From positions 51,733 to 115,732 of the forward strand of contig PXAT01000081.1 of NCBI GenBank assembly GCA_003565775.1: a DNA stretch of 64,000 bases, written 5' to 3'. Below, one piece after another: positions 29,289-39,700 of the stretch. How positions within the stretch are numbered: position 1 is the stretch's first letter; every line of letters begins with the position of its first letter. This stretch comes from Ectothiorhodospiraceae bacterium. GTDB lineage: Bacteria; Pseudomonadota; Gammaproteobacteria; Nitrococcales; Aquisalimonadaceae. The notes under the pieces were generated by a model. That model had not been told where the DNA came from. It was given only the letters and a program-made list of their open reading frames with translations, and searched no databases. The position numbers and the translations under genes are program-made.

Positions 29289-30798
29289 GCCGACCAGTCG
29301 CGAAGGCAAGGGCTGTGGCTGCAGCAAAAGTATCCGCAAAGGCCTGCTCGCGGATTAGTCGGGCGTCGTTTAGAGCTATCTTTGACTGACTGACTTCAGC
29401 CAGTGAGGCAAAGCCATTCTCGTAGAGTCCGAGAGCGGTTCCATACGTTTCCTGCCCGGCATCGAGCAGCGGGCCCGAGGCCGTGTAGGCGGCCAGACTA
29501 CTGTGCAGGAGGCTGTAAGCGTCGATGATCTCCTGAGCGGCCACATTGCGGATTTCCAGAAGATCCTGTTCAGCGGCTTCCGCTTGCATCAGGGCTTGGG
29601 CTTGCCGTGTCTGGCGGCGACCACCGTCGAATATGGGCATGGTGAACACGATCCCGGCCACGGCCTCGTCAAACGGCCGATTCATCGAGGCTCGCCCGCC
29701 GAAGCGACTGTCATTCAGGTTGAAGCGCCCCATTACCCGTCCGACCTCCGCGACGGCCGCAATCCTGGGTCGCGATTCCGCCGCCACAAGGTCCACTTCG
29801 GATCGGGTCGCCCGCACGCGAGTCAAGGCAGTCCGAATGTCGGGTCGTTGGGCCAACGAGACCTCGATCAGTTCGTCGAGCGGTATCGGGACCTCTGCCG
29901 GCAATTGCCGGTCGGCGAGTCCGGCGACTTGAATCGGGGTCACGGATGTCAGTCCCATGGCGTGCATCAGTGCCGCCCGGGTCTTTTCTTCCCGGCTTTC
30001 GGCCAGTGTCAGATCGAACTGGGCCCGGGCCTCGATCTGTCGTGCCTGGGCGACTTCTGCCTTGATCGCCAGGCCTTCCCGGAGCCTGCCTTCAGCGACT
30101 TTGCGCAGGGTTCGGGCATCTTCCAATCGCTCTCGGTCGATGCGTGTTTCCGCTCGTGCTGCGGCAAGCTGAAAATAGGCCTCGCTGACTTCGAAAATGA
30201 CTCTCTGGTGGGCGCCGTGAAAAGCGATATTGCCGCCAATGGCTGCCTGTTCCGCAATCTCCAGGGCCGCGTCGCGTGCGCCGAAGTCGAACAACAGCCA
30301 TTCCACCGCAAGACTGGGCACCACCTGATATCCGGTTGCTGTCAATCGCCCGGCACCGATGCCGAGCTCCGGGATTTCCGATTCGAACTGCGAGATCCTT
30401 GCCCCACCTGCGAGCACGTTGGCGGACAGTTGTGGCAAATATGTGGACTCGACGACATCCACCGAAAGAGCGGCCTCACGCGCGCGCAGCCAAGCGGCCC
30501 GGGTCGCGGGCTTGGTGCGCTGAGCGATGTCGATAAGCTCGGGGAGCGTGTAGCTCCGTTCGGGATCGATATCGATCGACCACTCGGTCGGTAGTTGCGG
30601 GCGTGTGGGTGAGGACACCGAATCCGCTGGCAGCGAGAGATCAGCGGGTAGGGAGAAGTCCGCGGCGCCGGTTTCGGTTCGTGCAGATCCCACCGGTGTC
30701 GAGGCGTCGGGAGATGTCATGTGGGTGGCCTGCTGGGCGCAACCCGCTGTCAGGACGCAAAATGCGACAAGCGCCATTCGATGAGGCTCAAATCTCAT
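29257..30798 (-). CDS. mdtP: TolC-family outer-membrane efflux lipoprotein (MdtP-like)
   Basis: 513 residues. Lipobox LTAGC near residue 20 (CVLTAGCAQQ), then a Pro/Ser-rich linker to about 60. Two outer-membrane efflux repeats of long helices follow (about 75-280 and 290-500), with ELIDIAQRTKPATRAAWLRARE opening the first. Forms the outer-membrane exit duct of a tripartite pump. The ATG overlaps the end of the mdtO-like gene (ATGAGATTTGA), so translation is coupled. Last gene of the acylase-ytcA-mdtN-mdtO-mdtP unit. Symbol assigned from operon order and family, not from measured identity. Confidence 0.87.
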   Translation of the reverse strand: MRFEPHRMALVAFCVLTAGCAQQATHMTSPDASTPVGSARTETGAADFSLPADLSLPADSVSSPTRPQLPTEWSIDIDPERSYTLPELIDIAQRTKPATRAAWLRAREAALSVDVVESTYLPQLSANVLAGGARISQFESEIPELGIGAGRLTATGYQVVPSLAVEWLLFDFGARDAALEIAEQAAIGGNIAFHGAHQRVIFEVSEAYFQLAAARAETRIDRERLEDARTLRKVAEGRLREGLAIKAEVAQARQIEARAQFDLTLAESREEKTRAALMHAMGLTSVTPIQVAGLADRQLPAEVPIPLDELIEVSLAQRPDIRTALTRVRATRSEVDLVAAESRPRIAAVAEVGRVMGRFNLNDSRFGGRASMNRPFDEAVAGIVFTMPIFDGGRRQTRQAQALMQAEAAEQDLLEIRNVAAQEIIDAYSLLHSSLAAYTASGPLLDAGQETYGTALGLYENGFASLAEVSQSKIALNDARLIREQAFADTFAAATALAFATGRLTNRDVPAEL

Positions 30799-32626
30799 TG
30801 GCTTTCCTCTCCCCTGTCAGGATCGCGACCAGTTCTCTTGCGCGGTCCTCCATGGCTTCGCCCGTATCGCTGGTTCCGTGCGGGCCTGACCGTACGTGGT
30901 CGACTGTCGCCTCCAGGGTGGCGGCGAGGCGCATGGCGTTCGCTCCACTGAAAAGTGGCAGCAATCGCGCCAGTTGCTCGACTGCGACGAGTCGCCTGAC
31001 AGTCTCCGTCTGCCCGTCAGCGGCAGGCGCGGGCCACTCGAACCTCATCACGTCCTCGGCGTGACGGGCAGCCCCGATATGGCGGTGAAGGGACTCCAGG
31101 CGATTCTCGCCGCGGAGTACCTCCACCATTGCCTCAATCGCTGCGTCCGTCTCCTGATCAAGGGTATCGCTTGCGCGCTCCGGCCAGATCGACGAGAAAA
31201 CCAGCCCCATGATGCTGATCCCAATGATGATGCCGAGCACCCGGTAAGCCGCGTCCGAGAGGTCGTAGTTCGGACCGAAATCCAGCGGTGAGCCAGGCAG
31301 GACGCAGATAAAAAAAGCGAGAGCGATCTGGAAGCCTGCATACTGGACACGGTAAGAACCGGTTGCCACCCAGCCCGCGACCAGACTTCCCGTGGCAATC
31401 AGCAGGAACAGATGCCCGGGGTCCCACAGGTAAGGCATCGCGAAATACACCGCGAAGGCCCCCATCACTGCGCCGATCAGGCAGCCAATGATGCGCAGCG
31501 TACTCTTGTGGAAGGTCTCGCCCGAGGTGCCAAGCGCGACCACGAAGCAGGTGACCATCGCCGTGTGAATCTCGAACAGACCGATGCTGGTGTACAGGGC
31601 GTAGGTCAGAAAGACGGCGAGCAGTACCTTGAGCGCAAATCGGGTATATGCGGGATTCTTGAAAGCATCCGGTTTCAGGAATGACCCCCCGGCCTCGGAG
31701 GGCGCAGGTGCGGCCGGTTTACCGCTGTCGCGGACGGCGGCGAAGGCGCGGGTAGCCTCGGCGATCGGACCGCCACCCGGGGCCGTGCACGGCTCCGTGC
31801 TTTCGGCCATCCGGCGCAGTGTCGGTGCCACTTCAGGTTCCGGCCGGTCGGCCGACGCAGCCGCCTGTGCCGTCGCGAGAAGCGAGAAACTGGCCGCCAG
31901 TTGGGCCATGAGGCGCTCCTGTTCCTTGCGCGAAACCTGGGCGAGCAATAGCGCCATCCGGGTGTGCTTCTCAGCCGGGCCGTTGCCTTCATGAAGCAAT
32001 CGGTCGGTCGGGTCCGGATTGCCACCCTCAGCGAGTCGTGCGGCCTCGAACAACCGCTCGCGCAGCCGCTTGCGCACAAGGCGCAACGGGCTACGGCCGA
32101 CAAGGGCATTGAGGGCGATCAGCAGCAGCATCGGCACAAAGACCACCATCCATACCCAGCCCAGACCACGTAGCACCAGTTCCGGCATGGCGACATAGTC
32201 GTAAAACGACAGTACGAACACGAGAATGAACCCTATCAGACCGGCGGGCTCGCCCAGTTTGCTGGCCCGGGCCAGCCACATGCTGCCGAAGGTCACCGCT
32301 CCCATCATCGCCAGTCGCAACGCGGGTTCATCGGCGACGAACATCATCAGGAGGATGCTCAAGGCGATGAGGATGGTCGACGCCAGGATCAGACCGACGC
32401 CGATCAGGATGTTCTCGCCCGCATTGTCCCGGTACATCAGGAAGATCAGGTAGCAGGAAAGCAGTGCCAGCGGCATCTGCAGGGTCATGGCGACAACCGC
32501 GGTCAACCCGCACAGCAACGCGATATGAAGAGTCATTTCCAGGCGCCCGTCATAGGGCCGGAGATCGGCGAGGATTGGCCGTAGCACTCCATTCGCCGAC
32601 GGTGCGATGCGGTCGACGCTACTCAT
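30788..32626 (-). CDS. mdtO: FUSC-family inner-membrane exporter (MdtO-like)
   Basis: 612 residues from ATG 32626 (MSSVDRIAPS), which overlaps the adaptor stop in ATGAGTAG; the ORF start 12 codons upstream is disfavoured. Two membrane blocks of about five to six helices (about 30-180 and 330-480) are separated and followed by cytoplasmic regions, the usual FUSC/AaeB-type layout. Such proteins export aromatic acids or hydrophobic toxic compounds, energised by proton-motive force. Position between an HlyD-type adaptor and an outer-membrane lipoprotein duplicates the E. coli mdtNOP order. Substrate not determined by sequence. Confidence 0.88.
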   Translation of the reverse strand: MSSVDRIAPSANGVLRPILADLRPYDGRLEMTLHIALLCGLTAVVAMTLQMPLALLSCYLIFLMYRDNAGENILIGVGLILASTILIALSILLMMFVADEPALRLAMMGAVTFGSMWLARASKLGEPAGLIGFILVFVLSFYDYVAMPELVLRGLGWVWMVVFVPMLLLIALNALVGRSPLRLVRKRLRERLFEAARLAEGGNPDPTDRLLHEGNGPAEKHTRMALLLAQVSRKEQERLMAQLAASFSLLATAQAAASADRPEPEVAPTLRRMAESTEPCTAPGGGPIAEATRAFAAVRDSGKPAAPAPSEAGGSFLKPDAFKNPAYTRFALKVLLAVFLTYALYTSIGLFEIHTAMVTCFVVALGTSGETFHKSTLRIIGCLIGAVMGAFAVYFAMPYLWDPGHLFLLIATGSLVAGWVATGSYRVQYAGFQIALAFFICVLPGSPLDFGPNYDLSDAAYRVLGIIIGISIMGLVFSSIWPERASDTLDQETDAAIEAMVEVLRGENRLESLHRHIGAARHAEDVMRFEWPAPAADGQTETVRRLVAVEQLARLLPLFSGANAMRLAATLEATVDHVRSGPHGTSDTGEAMEDRARELVAILTGERKANEI

Positions 32627-33680
32627 CAGCCGAACGGATGATGACGGAAGCCGAGGCACCAACGCGCATTAGCTCTTCGGGTGGCTCCTCCAGGCGGATG
32701 GTAACCGGAAACCGCTGCGCAACACGGACCCAATCCACCGAGTTGTCGATGATCGGCAGGCCGAGAATGCTGATTTCATCCGTGGTTCTGACCCCGTAGC
32801 CGAGGCTGTGGACGCGACCGCGCAGGCGCTGGTTCGGAGCCGACATGACGAAGACATCGACCGGCGCGCCGATGCGGATGTGCGGCAGTTCGGTCTCACG
32901 GAACAGGGCCGTCACCTTCCAGTCCGCGCTGTCGATGAGGGAGAACTGGGCAACGCCGGTGACGACATAGGTGCCCACGGCGAGGTCAAGACCGGTGATG
33001 CGACCGCTAATCGGCGCGCGGACCTCCGTGTTGCGCAACTCGCGCTGGGCCAGCGCCAGGCTGGCCTGTGCCAGGTCCACCTGCGCCAATGGCGCGTCGA
33101 GTGTCCCGACGAGCGTTTGCGCTGCGCGCTGCTGGCTCAATGCCTCGTCAAGGGATATCAGGGCATCCTGGTAGGTCGTGCGCGCGGTGTCGACCTGCTG
33201 GGCCGTCACCATGCCTTGCGGCAGCAAGGTCTCGAGTCGCGTCAGTGTCTGGCGTGTGAGGTCGACATGGTTGCGCGCGCGATCGACCTGGCGGCCGGCG
33301 ATCTCGGCATTGGCCTCCTGCGTGGCCAACAAGCGACTGCCGGTCTCGACCTCCGCCTCGGCGGTGTGGAGCATTGCGCGCGCCTGCTTTACCCGCAGCT
33401 CGTAGGGTTCCGGATCAATCCGAAACAATAGATCGCCGGCTTCCACGGTGGAGTTGTCCTCGATGAAGACCTCCGCGACATGCCCGGGCACGTTCGTGGA
33501 CACTGGCACGATCGTAGCGCTCAACGTGGCATGGTCGGTCCGCGGGGTTGTCTTATGCTGCATGACCGCGAGAGCGACCGCGATGAGGGCACCGGCGATC
33601 AGTGCGAAACCGATCAGGCGGGCGAGGAAAATTCGCAATCCTTGTCGTTGCGCCGGGGGTACGTCCGTGTCATCACTCAT
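32619..33680 (-). CDS. mdtN: HlyD-family periplasmic adaptor (MdtN-like)
   Basis: 353 residues. One N-terminal membrane anchor (IFLARLIGFALIAGALIAVALAV, about 15-38) is followed by a lipoyl half-motif (IVPVSTNVPGHVAEVFIEDN), a long coiled-coil hairpin (about 100-215), the second lipoyl half (LRNTEVRAPISGRITGLDLAVG), and a beta-barrel. It links the inner-membrane FUSC component to the outer-membrane duct. ATG overlaps the YtcA stop as ATGA, and its own stop overlaps the FUSC start, so the operon is tightly coupled. Confidence 0.9.
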   Translation of the reverse strand: MSDDTDVPPAQRQGLRIFLARLIGFALIAGALIAVALAVMQHKTTPRTDHATLSATIVPVSTNVPGHVAEVFIEDNSTVEAGDLLFRIDPEPYELRVKQARAMLHTAEAEVETGSRLLATQEANAEIAGRQVDRARNHVDLTRQTLTRLETLLPQGMVTAQQVDTARTTYQDALISLDEALSQQRAAQTLVGTLDAPLAQVDLAQASLALAQRELRNTEVRAPISGRITGLDLAVGTYVVTGVAQFSLIDSADWKVTALFRETELPHIRIGAPVDVFVMSAPNQRLRGRVHSLGYGVRTTDEISILGLPIIDNSVDWVRVAQRFPVTIRLEEPPEELMRVGASASVIIRSADE

Positions 33681-33976
33681 AGAGCCAGTTCTCCGGTCCA
33701 GATCGCCCAGATCATGATGCCGCTGAGGGCCGCCGCGCAGAGATAGGTGAGCGGCGCCACTGGCAAATGCTCATGCAGGTGGACACGAATCAACAGCAGC
33801 CTCAGGACCACCGAACAGATCGCGCCGAGCAGGGCGGCGATCAGCCAGACCGGGAAGAACGAGCCGTACAGGGACAGCGCCGGGGAATGGGCATGCGTCG
33901 AACACCCCGCGAGCATTACCGGTGCCAGGATGGTCAATGGCAGATGGGGAAGCAGGCGGCAGCGCTTGCCGGGCAT
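33677..33976 (-). CDS. ytcA: YtcA-family small lipoprotein
   Basis: 99 residues from ATG 33976; an upstream ATG at 34018 has a slightly better Shine-Dalgarno (GGGAG) and would add 14 residues. Signal with lipobox (LTILAPVMLAGC), then two membrane spans: SFFPVWLIAALLGAICSVVLRLLL and the C-terminal YLCAAALSGIMIWAIW. This lipoprotein plus two-helix layout and the SxYPxW-like LYGSFFPVW match YtcA, encoded ahead of mdtNOP in E. coli. Role is probably accessory to the pump. Follows the acylase gene by about 110 bp on the same strand. Confidence 0.82.
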   Translation of the reverse strand: MPGKRCRLLPHLPLTILAPVMLAGCSTHAHSPALSLYGSFFPVWLIAALLGAICSVVLRLLLIRVHLHEHLPVAPLTYLCAAALSGIMIWAIWTGELAL

Positions 33977-34086
33977 GAGCCTGCGGCCGATGCTGTTACA
34001 GATCGCGATGGGAATCATGGCTTCTTTGCTCCCGGCCGACCATGTCCACATTTCTTGTTCGCCGCCATGCGGGCAGCGCCGGATAC

Positions 34087-35241
34087 TCAGTGACGAAAGG
34101 CCATCGTTCCGTTGCGGGGGCCGTGGGACACGTCCTTGAGTTCGACGTGGCGGACCTCAGTGATATCTGCCAGTGCGTTCAGATCAAACTGGATGAAGTT
34201 GAGGCTGTCGTATGTCCTCAGATAGAAGTGCTTCTTCTGGAGATCACTCAAGGATGTCCAGGAAGTGTATTCCGACGTATAGACCCGGTTGTCCGTGACA
34301 CCAGGGGCGGTGATGTTGGCGATCTGGTCGTGGAAACGGTTGTCGATCGTGATGCCGCGCGGGCGGTCGAAGTTGTTCATTACCCGCGACAATGTTGCCA
34401 CGGCGCCGGCGGGGTCTTTGGCTTTCTCCGCGAACTGTGAGTAATAGACTGCGCGAACGAATCGACCAACCGATGTGTTCGAGGCCGGCAGTCCGGCAGT
34501 TGCGATCCCGGAATCGGGCTGTACGAGCTTGACGCCACTGAGTTCCAGTTTCGATTCGTCAACATTGCTCATGAACGTGTAATTGTTCATGTTTGTCATG
34601 TGCCATGAGAATTCCGGGCCATTCGTCATGACCCCCAGGGGGTTATCGATGACGTTCTGCTCTCCGTTGGAAAACTCGATAACAATGGAATGACCCGTTG
34701 CATCGTGGAGCGTGTAATGAAAGGGCGTTTCCAGCAGTCCCCCCGGAAGTAGCGAGGTCACCATGACAGGTTGTTCGTTCAGCGCCTTTTTGACCTCGGC
34801 GACCGTGCTGAACTGCGACAGCGTCCAGGCGCCCAGATCTATCGCAGCAAGAACCGCGTGCGTGTTGTCGACCATGGAGACGGGACCTTCGGTGTCTGCG
34901 AAGGCCAGCAGACTGAAGGTCAAGCCCTGATCGTTTATGCCTTCGGCGACCTTGACGTCGTGGGACACTGGATCCGGAACAGTGACCGCCACGAAGGCGT
35001 GCTGACCGGTAAAGTCCATCACGTGATCCTTGTCTGCCCGGGATCCGAACGTTGTACCTGCCGGAAAATAGGAAACCTTGTATGGCAACTCCATGGGTAA
35101 TTCCATGGTTCGGCCGGCATAGAACTTTTTATTGGCGTCGGTATAAAGCAAAGAAGTGCAGGCTAGAGTGACCGGAGCGTAGCCTGAAAAGACAATCGCA
35201 CAGGATAAGGCCACGGTGCGGAAGCAGCGAAGGATGCGCAT
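34087..35241 (-). CDS. Exported choloylglycine hydrolase/PVA-family amide hydrolase, Asp-to-Glu variant
   Basis: 384 residues. A signal peptide (MRILRCFRTVALSCAIVFSGYAPVTLA) is followed directly by Cys, the predicted nucleophile: CTSLLYTDANKKFYAGRTMELP. In this paralogue the motif is GRTMEL, with Glu where the others have Asp (GRSMDW, GRNMDF). Asn in VMTNGPEFSW and Arg in VGRFVRAVYY fit the other active-site positions. Periplasmic. It is the first gene of a leftward unit continuing into ytcA-mdtNOP, which suggests that hydrolysis and efflux share a substrate class. Divergent from the next acylase across a 137-bp AT-rich gap. Substrate unknown. Confidence 0.9.
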   Translation of the reverse strand: MRILRCFRTVALSCAIVFSGYAPVTLACTSLLYTDANKKFYAGRTMELPMELPYKVSYFPAGTTFGSRADKDHVMDFTGQHAFVAVTVPDPVSHDVKVAEGINDQGLTFSLLAFADTEGPVSMVDNTHAVLAAIDLGAWTLSQFSTVAEVKKALNEQPVMVTSLLPGGLLETPFHYTLHDATGHSIVIEFSNGEQNVIDNPLGVMTNGPEFSWHMTNMNNYTFMSNVDESKLELSGVKLVQPDSGIATAGLPASNTSVGRFVRAVYYSQFAEKAKDPAGAVATLSRVMNNFDRPRGITIDNRFHDQIANITAPGVTDNRVYTSEYTSWTSLSDLQKKHFYLRTYDSLNFIQFDLNALADITEVRHVELKDVSHGPRNGTMAFRH

Positions 35242-35327
35242 GGCGGTGGGCCCCAGATTTCGAAATTTTATTAATGTTATTCTGTAACTTAACCCTGTCG
35301 CCAGTAATTCACAACCTCGGTTTTTTA

Positions 35328-35356
35328 CGCAGGCGTGGGAATAAATCAGCGTCTCC
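35328..35356. repeat. Solo terminal repeat of the dispersed element, remnant G
   Basis: GCAGGCGTGGGAATAAATCA followed by GCGTCTCC matches the right end of the element. No left end or internal modules remain. It sits in the divergent promoter region between two acylase genes, 22 bp before the start of the rightward one. Confidence 0.6.
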
Positions 35357-35378
35357 TTGACGGTATAGGGACGGTTGC

Positions 35379-36440
35379 ATGATCCAGATGAAACGTATGT
35401 TCGCGTCGCCGATCCTTGCGGCAGCCTTGATCGGCGGATCGGTGGCGGAGGCGTGTACCCGGGCGCTGTATGTTGGACCGGAGGATCGAGTCCTCACCGG
35501 GCGGAGCATGGACTGGAAACTGCCGATGATCAGCAACCTTTGGGTGTTTCCGCGCGGTATGGAACGCGACGGGGTGGCCGGGACGCGCTCGGCCGAGTGG
35601 ACGTCTACCTATGGCAGTCTGGTTCTCACCGGCTATGACATCGCGACCGCGGACGGCATGAACGAGGAAGGCCTCGTGGCCAACCTTCTCTGGGAGGTCG
35701 AGGCGGCCTATCCCGAGGATGATGGTGAGACGCCAAGGGTGTCGCTTTCGGTGTTCCCGCAGTACCTCCTCGACCGATTCGCCACGGTGGACGAGGCGGT
35801 AACAGACCTGCGTCAAAACCCTGTCCAGGTGGCGGGTGGCGAGGTTCCGGTGGGTCCGCCCGGACGCGCGGCGACGGTGCATGTGTCGTTGTCAGACGCA
35901 ACCGGGGACAGTGCGGTTATCGAGTTCGTCGAGGGCGAAATGACGATTTGGCACGATCGGTCCTATCAGATCATGACCAACGAGCCGACCTATGACCGGC
36001 AGCTTGCCATTCTGGAATACTGGCAGAACGTGAACCCGCGCGAATTCCTGCCCGGTACGGTGCGTGCCTCGGATCGGTTTGTGCGGGCGCATTTCTACAT
36101 CAACGCGGTGACGCAAAGCTCGGATCCCCGTATTGCGGCCGCCTCGGTATTCAGTGTGATCCGGCAGGCGTCCGTTCCCTGGGGAATCAGCGTGGAGGAC
36201 GCGCCGAACCTGTCCACGACCCGGTGGCGCGTTGTTGCCGACCACAAGGATCGGCGCTATTACCTCGAATCCGTGATCTCACCCAGCGTGTTCTGGGTCG
36301 ATCTGGACAGCCTCGACTTCTCGCAGGGCAGCGATGTGGTCAAGCTGGACCTCGGCGTGGACATGGACCGAGTGATGTCGGGTGAAGTCTCGGCGGCATT
36401 CGAACCGGCCGCGCCCTTTGCTTTCCAGCCTGCCGATTGA
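35379..36440 (+). CDS. Exported choloylglycine hydrolase/PVA-family amide hydrolase (sister of 47975-49036)
   Basis: 353 residues. The signal peptide MIQMKRMFASPILAAALIGG...EA is cut immediately before Cys (ACTRALYVGPEDRV), the Ntn nucleophile. Arg and Asp follow in LTGRSMDWKLP; Asn in MTNEPTYDRQL and Arg in SDRFVRAHFY complete the set. Periplasmic linear-amide hydrolase; candidate substrates are N-acyl-homoserine lactones or beta-lactam side chains, as for Gram-negative penicillin V acylases. Start ATG 35379 with AGGGACGG upstream; the in-frame ATG at 35388 is also possible. After the signal region it aligns without visible gaps to the acylase at 47975-49036 and both are 353 residues. Followed by repeat copy F. 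Confidence 0.92.
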   Translation: MIQMKRMFASPILAAALIGGSVAEACTRALYVGPEDRVLTGRSMDWKLPMISNLWVFPRGMERDGVAGTRSAEWTSTYGSLVLTGYDIATADGMNEEGLVANLLWEVEAAYPEDDGETPRVSLSVFPQYLLDRFATVDEAVTDLRQNPVQVAGGEVPVGPPGRAATVHVSLSDATGDSAVIEFVEGEMTIWHDRSYQIMTNEPTYDRQLAILEYWQNVNPREFLPGTVRASDRFVRAHFYINAVTQSSDPRIAAASVFSVIRQASVPWGISVEDAPNLSTTRWRVVADHKDRRYYLESVISPSVFWVDLDSLDFSQGSDVVKLDLGVDMDRVMSGEVSAAFEPAAPFAFQPAD

Positions 36441-36448
36441 GCGGTTAA

Positions 36449-36718
36449 GGAGACGCTTAATCTGTTCGCACGTTCGCGTTGGCATCGGGTTTTTCCGAGG
36501 CAAGGCGCGCTGCGCAGCGCCGCAGTCATTCTGCGGTCAAGCAGCGCAACACCGCAATCGGGGAACATGCGACGCCGACCCCTTGGGGCTCCGCCGATTT
36601 TGCCCCCTGGCGGTGTTGCGTCACCGGCCCGGTAGAAGCACTACCGAACCGGCACCGCGCCTTGCCAGGCTGCCAAAATCGACTCGAGCGCGGACGCGGG
36701 AATTGCTCAGTGTTTCCT
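36449..36718. repeat. Dispersed MITE-like repeat, copy F (longest)
   Basis: 270 bp with ends GGAGACGCTTAATCTGTTC and GGGAATTGCTCAGTGTTTCC. It carries the CGAGGCAAGGCGCGCTGCGC block, an extra module (GCCGCAGTCATTCTGCGGTC, itself a hairpin GCCGCAG / CTGCGG) shared with copies C and D, and the CCGGCCCGGTAG / CTACCGAACCGG hairpin and CGCGCCTTGCC block shared with E. It occupies most of the 340-bp gap between the convergent acylase and UvrA-like genes; the remaining ~60 bp shows nothing. Confidence 0.85.
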
Positions 36719-36780
36719 CCGGTCCAACGACGCCAGCCGAAAACTTCCACTGTCCCTACCAGTCTGCGAATGGCGATTCT

Positions 36781-39700
36781 TTATCGGGCCAGGTGGTCCT
36801 TGAGTAGTCGGCCGGTGTGAGAGTCGCTGGTGGTGACCAGTGTCTCCGGAACCCCGGCGGCAACGATGCGGCCGCCGGCTTCGCCGCCCTCCGGGCCCAT
36901 GTCGATCAGCCAGTCGGCCTCGGCCATGACGTCCAGATTGTGTTCGATCACTACCACGGTATGGCCGGCGTCCACCAGCCGGTGGAGAACGTGGACCAGT
37001 TTTTCCACATCCGCCATGTGCAGTCCCACCGTGGGCTCGTCCAGCAGATATAACGTGTGTGGCGGCAGTCGACGCGGATCGGGTCGTACTTTGGCCAGTT
37101 CGCTGACCAGCTTGATGCGCTGTGCCTCGCCGCCGGACAGGGTCGGGCTGCGTTGTCCCAGGGTGAGATAACCGAGGCCCACGTCCTGCAGCAGTGACAG
37201 CGGGTGATGAATCCGGCTGTGGGCGCTGAAGAACTCCACGGCTTCGTCCACCGGCATGTTCAGGACATCGCCGGCCGAACGACCGCGCCACTCCACGCCG
37301 AGAGTTTCCCGGGAAAAGCGCAGACCGTTGCAGCTGTCGCAGGGCAGTTCCACATCGGGCAGGAAGCTCATCTCCACCCGGCGCACGCCCTGTCCGTCGC
37401 ACTCGCCGCAGCGACCGTCCTTCGTGTTGAACGAAAAGCGGCCCGGTCCGTAACCGCGGATGCGGGCCTCCTCGGTCTGCGCGAACAGGCGGCGGATATC
37501 GTCCCAGAAACCGATATAGGTGGCGGGGCAGGAGCGGGGCGTCTTGCCGATCGGCGTCTGGTCGACTTCCAGCACGCGCTGCACGGTCTGCCAGCCCTCC
37601 AGTTCGCGACAGCCGCTGAGCGCCGGCAGGGCTTCCTTGCCGGCCGCCAGTCGGCCACGCAGGTTGTCTTTCAGCACCTGCCGGATCAGGGTGGACTTGC
37701 CGGAGCCGGAGACGCCGGTCACTACCACCAGCCGACCCAGCGGCAGGTCGAGGTCCACGTCCTGGAGGTTGTTGGCGCTGGCCCCCCGTAATTGCACGAT
37801 CCGGTCCGCCGGTTGCTCGCGGCGTGTGCCGCGCAGCGGGTGCTGCAGTGGATGGGCCAGGGCGCGGCCGGTGACCGACTCCGGATTGGCCAACAGTTCA
37901 TCGACCGTGCCCTCGGCCACCACGCGACCACCACGCACACCGGCGCCGGGGCCCAGATCGATCACGTGATCGGCACGCCGGATGGTGTCCTCGTCGTGTT
38001 CCACGACGACGATGGTGTTGCCCTTGCCCTCGAGTCGCGACAGCGTGTCCAGCAGCATGCGGTTGTCGCGTGGGTGCAGGCCGATGGTCGGCTCGTCCAG
38101 CACGTAGCAGACGCCCTGCAGGTTCGAGCCCAGTTGCGCGGCCAGGCGGATGCGCTGCGCCTCGCCCCCGGACAGGGTCGGGGCTGCACGGTCCAGACTC
38201 AGATAGCCGAGACCCACCTCCTGCAGGAATTCCAGGCGATGGCGGATTTCGGGCAGGATGTCGCGGGCGACCGCCTGTTCGCGGCCGACGAGTTGCAGAC
38301 CGCCGAACCAGTCGGCGGCCGCGCCGCAGGTCAGTGCACTGAGCGAGGCAATCGAACGCTCCTGGAACTGCACCGCCAGCGCCGTCGGGTTCAGCCGCTG
38401 GCCGTCACAGGCATCGCAGATCCGTGCCGCCTGCTCGCCATCGTCATGCCACTGCCCTTCCTCGCCGCTTTGCTCGGCATCGAAACCGGGAATCCGCTCA
38501 CCGGTGCCGAAGCATTCAGGGCACCAGCCGTGCCGGGAGTTGTAGGAGAACAGGCGCGGATCCGGTTCCGGGAAGCTCCGCTGACAGGACGGGCAGGCGC
38601 GTTCGGCGGAAAACAGCTGCTCGCTGCCGTCGGCGAAACCGATCTTCATGCTCTGACTGCCGTGGCCCAGCGTCTCGCGGATCCGTTGCCGAATCTCGGC
38701 TTCGCGTGCCGGATCGAGCTCCAGGCTTGCCACCGGCAGATCGATATCGTGCTCCTGGTAGCGATCCAGTCGCGGCCAGGCGCTGGTCATGCAGTCGCTG
38801 CCATCCACCCGCAGGCGCTCGAAGCCCTTGCCCGCCGCCCACTGCGCCAGGTCCGTGTAATAGCCCTTGCGCGCCACCACCAGGGGTGCCAGCAGATCCA
38901 CCTGCTCGTCCCGGTGTTCGCGGAGCAGTTGCGCGAGGATCGCGTCCGGGCTCTGTTCGCGGATCGGGATCCGGCAATCTGGACAGTGTTGCTGGCCCAG
39001 CTTGACGAACAGCAGGCGCAGGAAATGCTGGATCTCGGTCATGGTGCCGACAGTGCTCTTGCGGCCGCCGCGGCTAGTGCGCTGCTCGATCGCCACGGTG
39101 GGCGGGATGCCGAGGATGGTATCCACGTCGGGACGCGCGGCCGGCTGCACGAACTGGCGGGCATAGGCGTTCAGCGACTCGAGATAACGCCGCTGCCCTT
39201 CGTTGAACAGAATGTCGAAGGCGATGGTGGACTTGCCGGAGCCGGACAGGCCGGTGATCACCGTGAAGCGGTCGCGGGGGATCTGCAGGTCGATGCCCTT
39301 CAGGTTGTGTTCGCGGGCATTGCGGATGGCGATGGCCTGTTCCCGGTACAGCGGCGCTGCCGGCTCGCTGGTGTGATCGGCCGTTGGTGCAAGGCCCTGC
39401 TTCACGGCATGCAGTGCCCGGCCGGTATGGCTTTCGGCCACCGCCATCAACTGTTCCGGAGAGCCCTCGGCGACGATCCGACCGCCGCCGTCACCGCCTT
39501 CCGGGCCCATGTCGATGAGCCAGTGGGCGGCCCGGATGACGTCGATGTTGTGCTCGATCACCAGCAGCGAATGGCCGTTGTCCAGTAGCCGCTGGAAGGC
39601 CTGCAGCAGTACCGCGACGTCGGCGAAATGCAGCCCGGTGGTGGGCTCGTCGAGCAGGAACAGCAGGTGCTCCTGCCTGCGTCGCCGGCCACCGGCCGTG

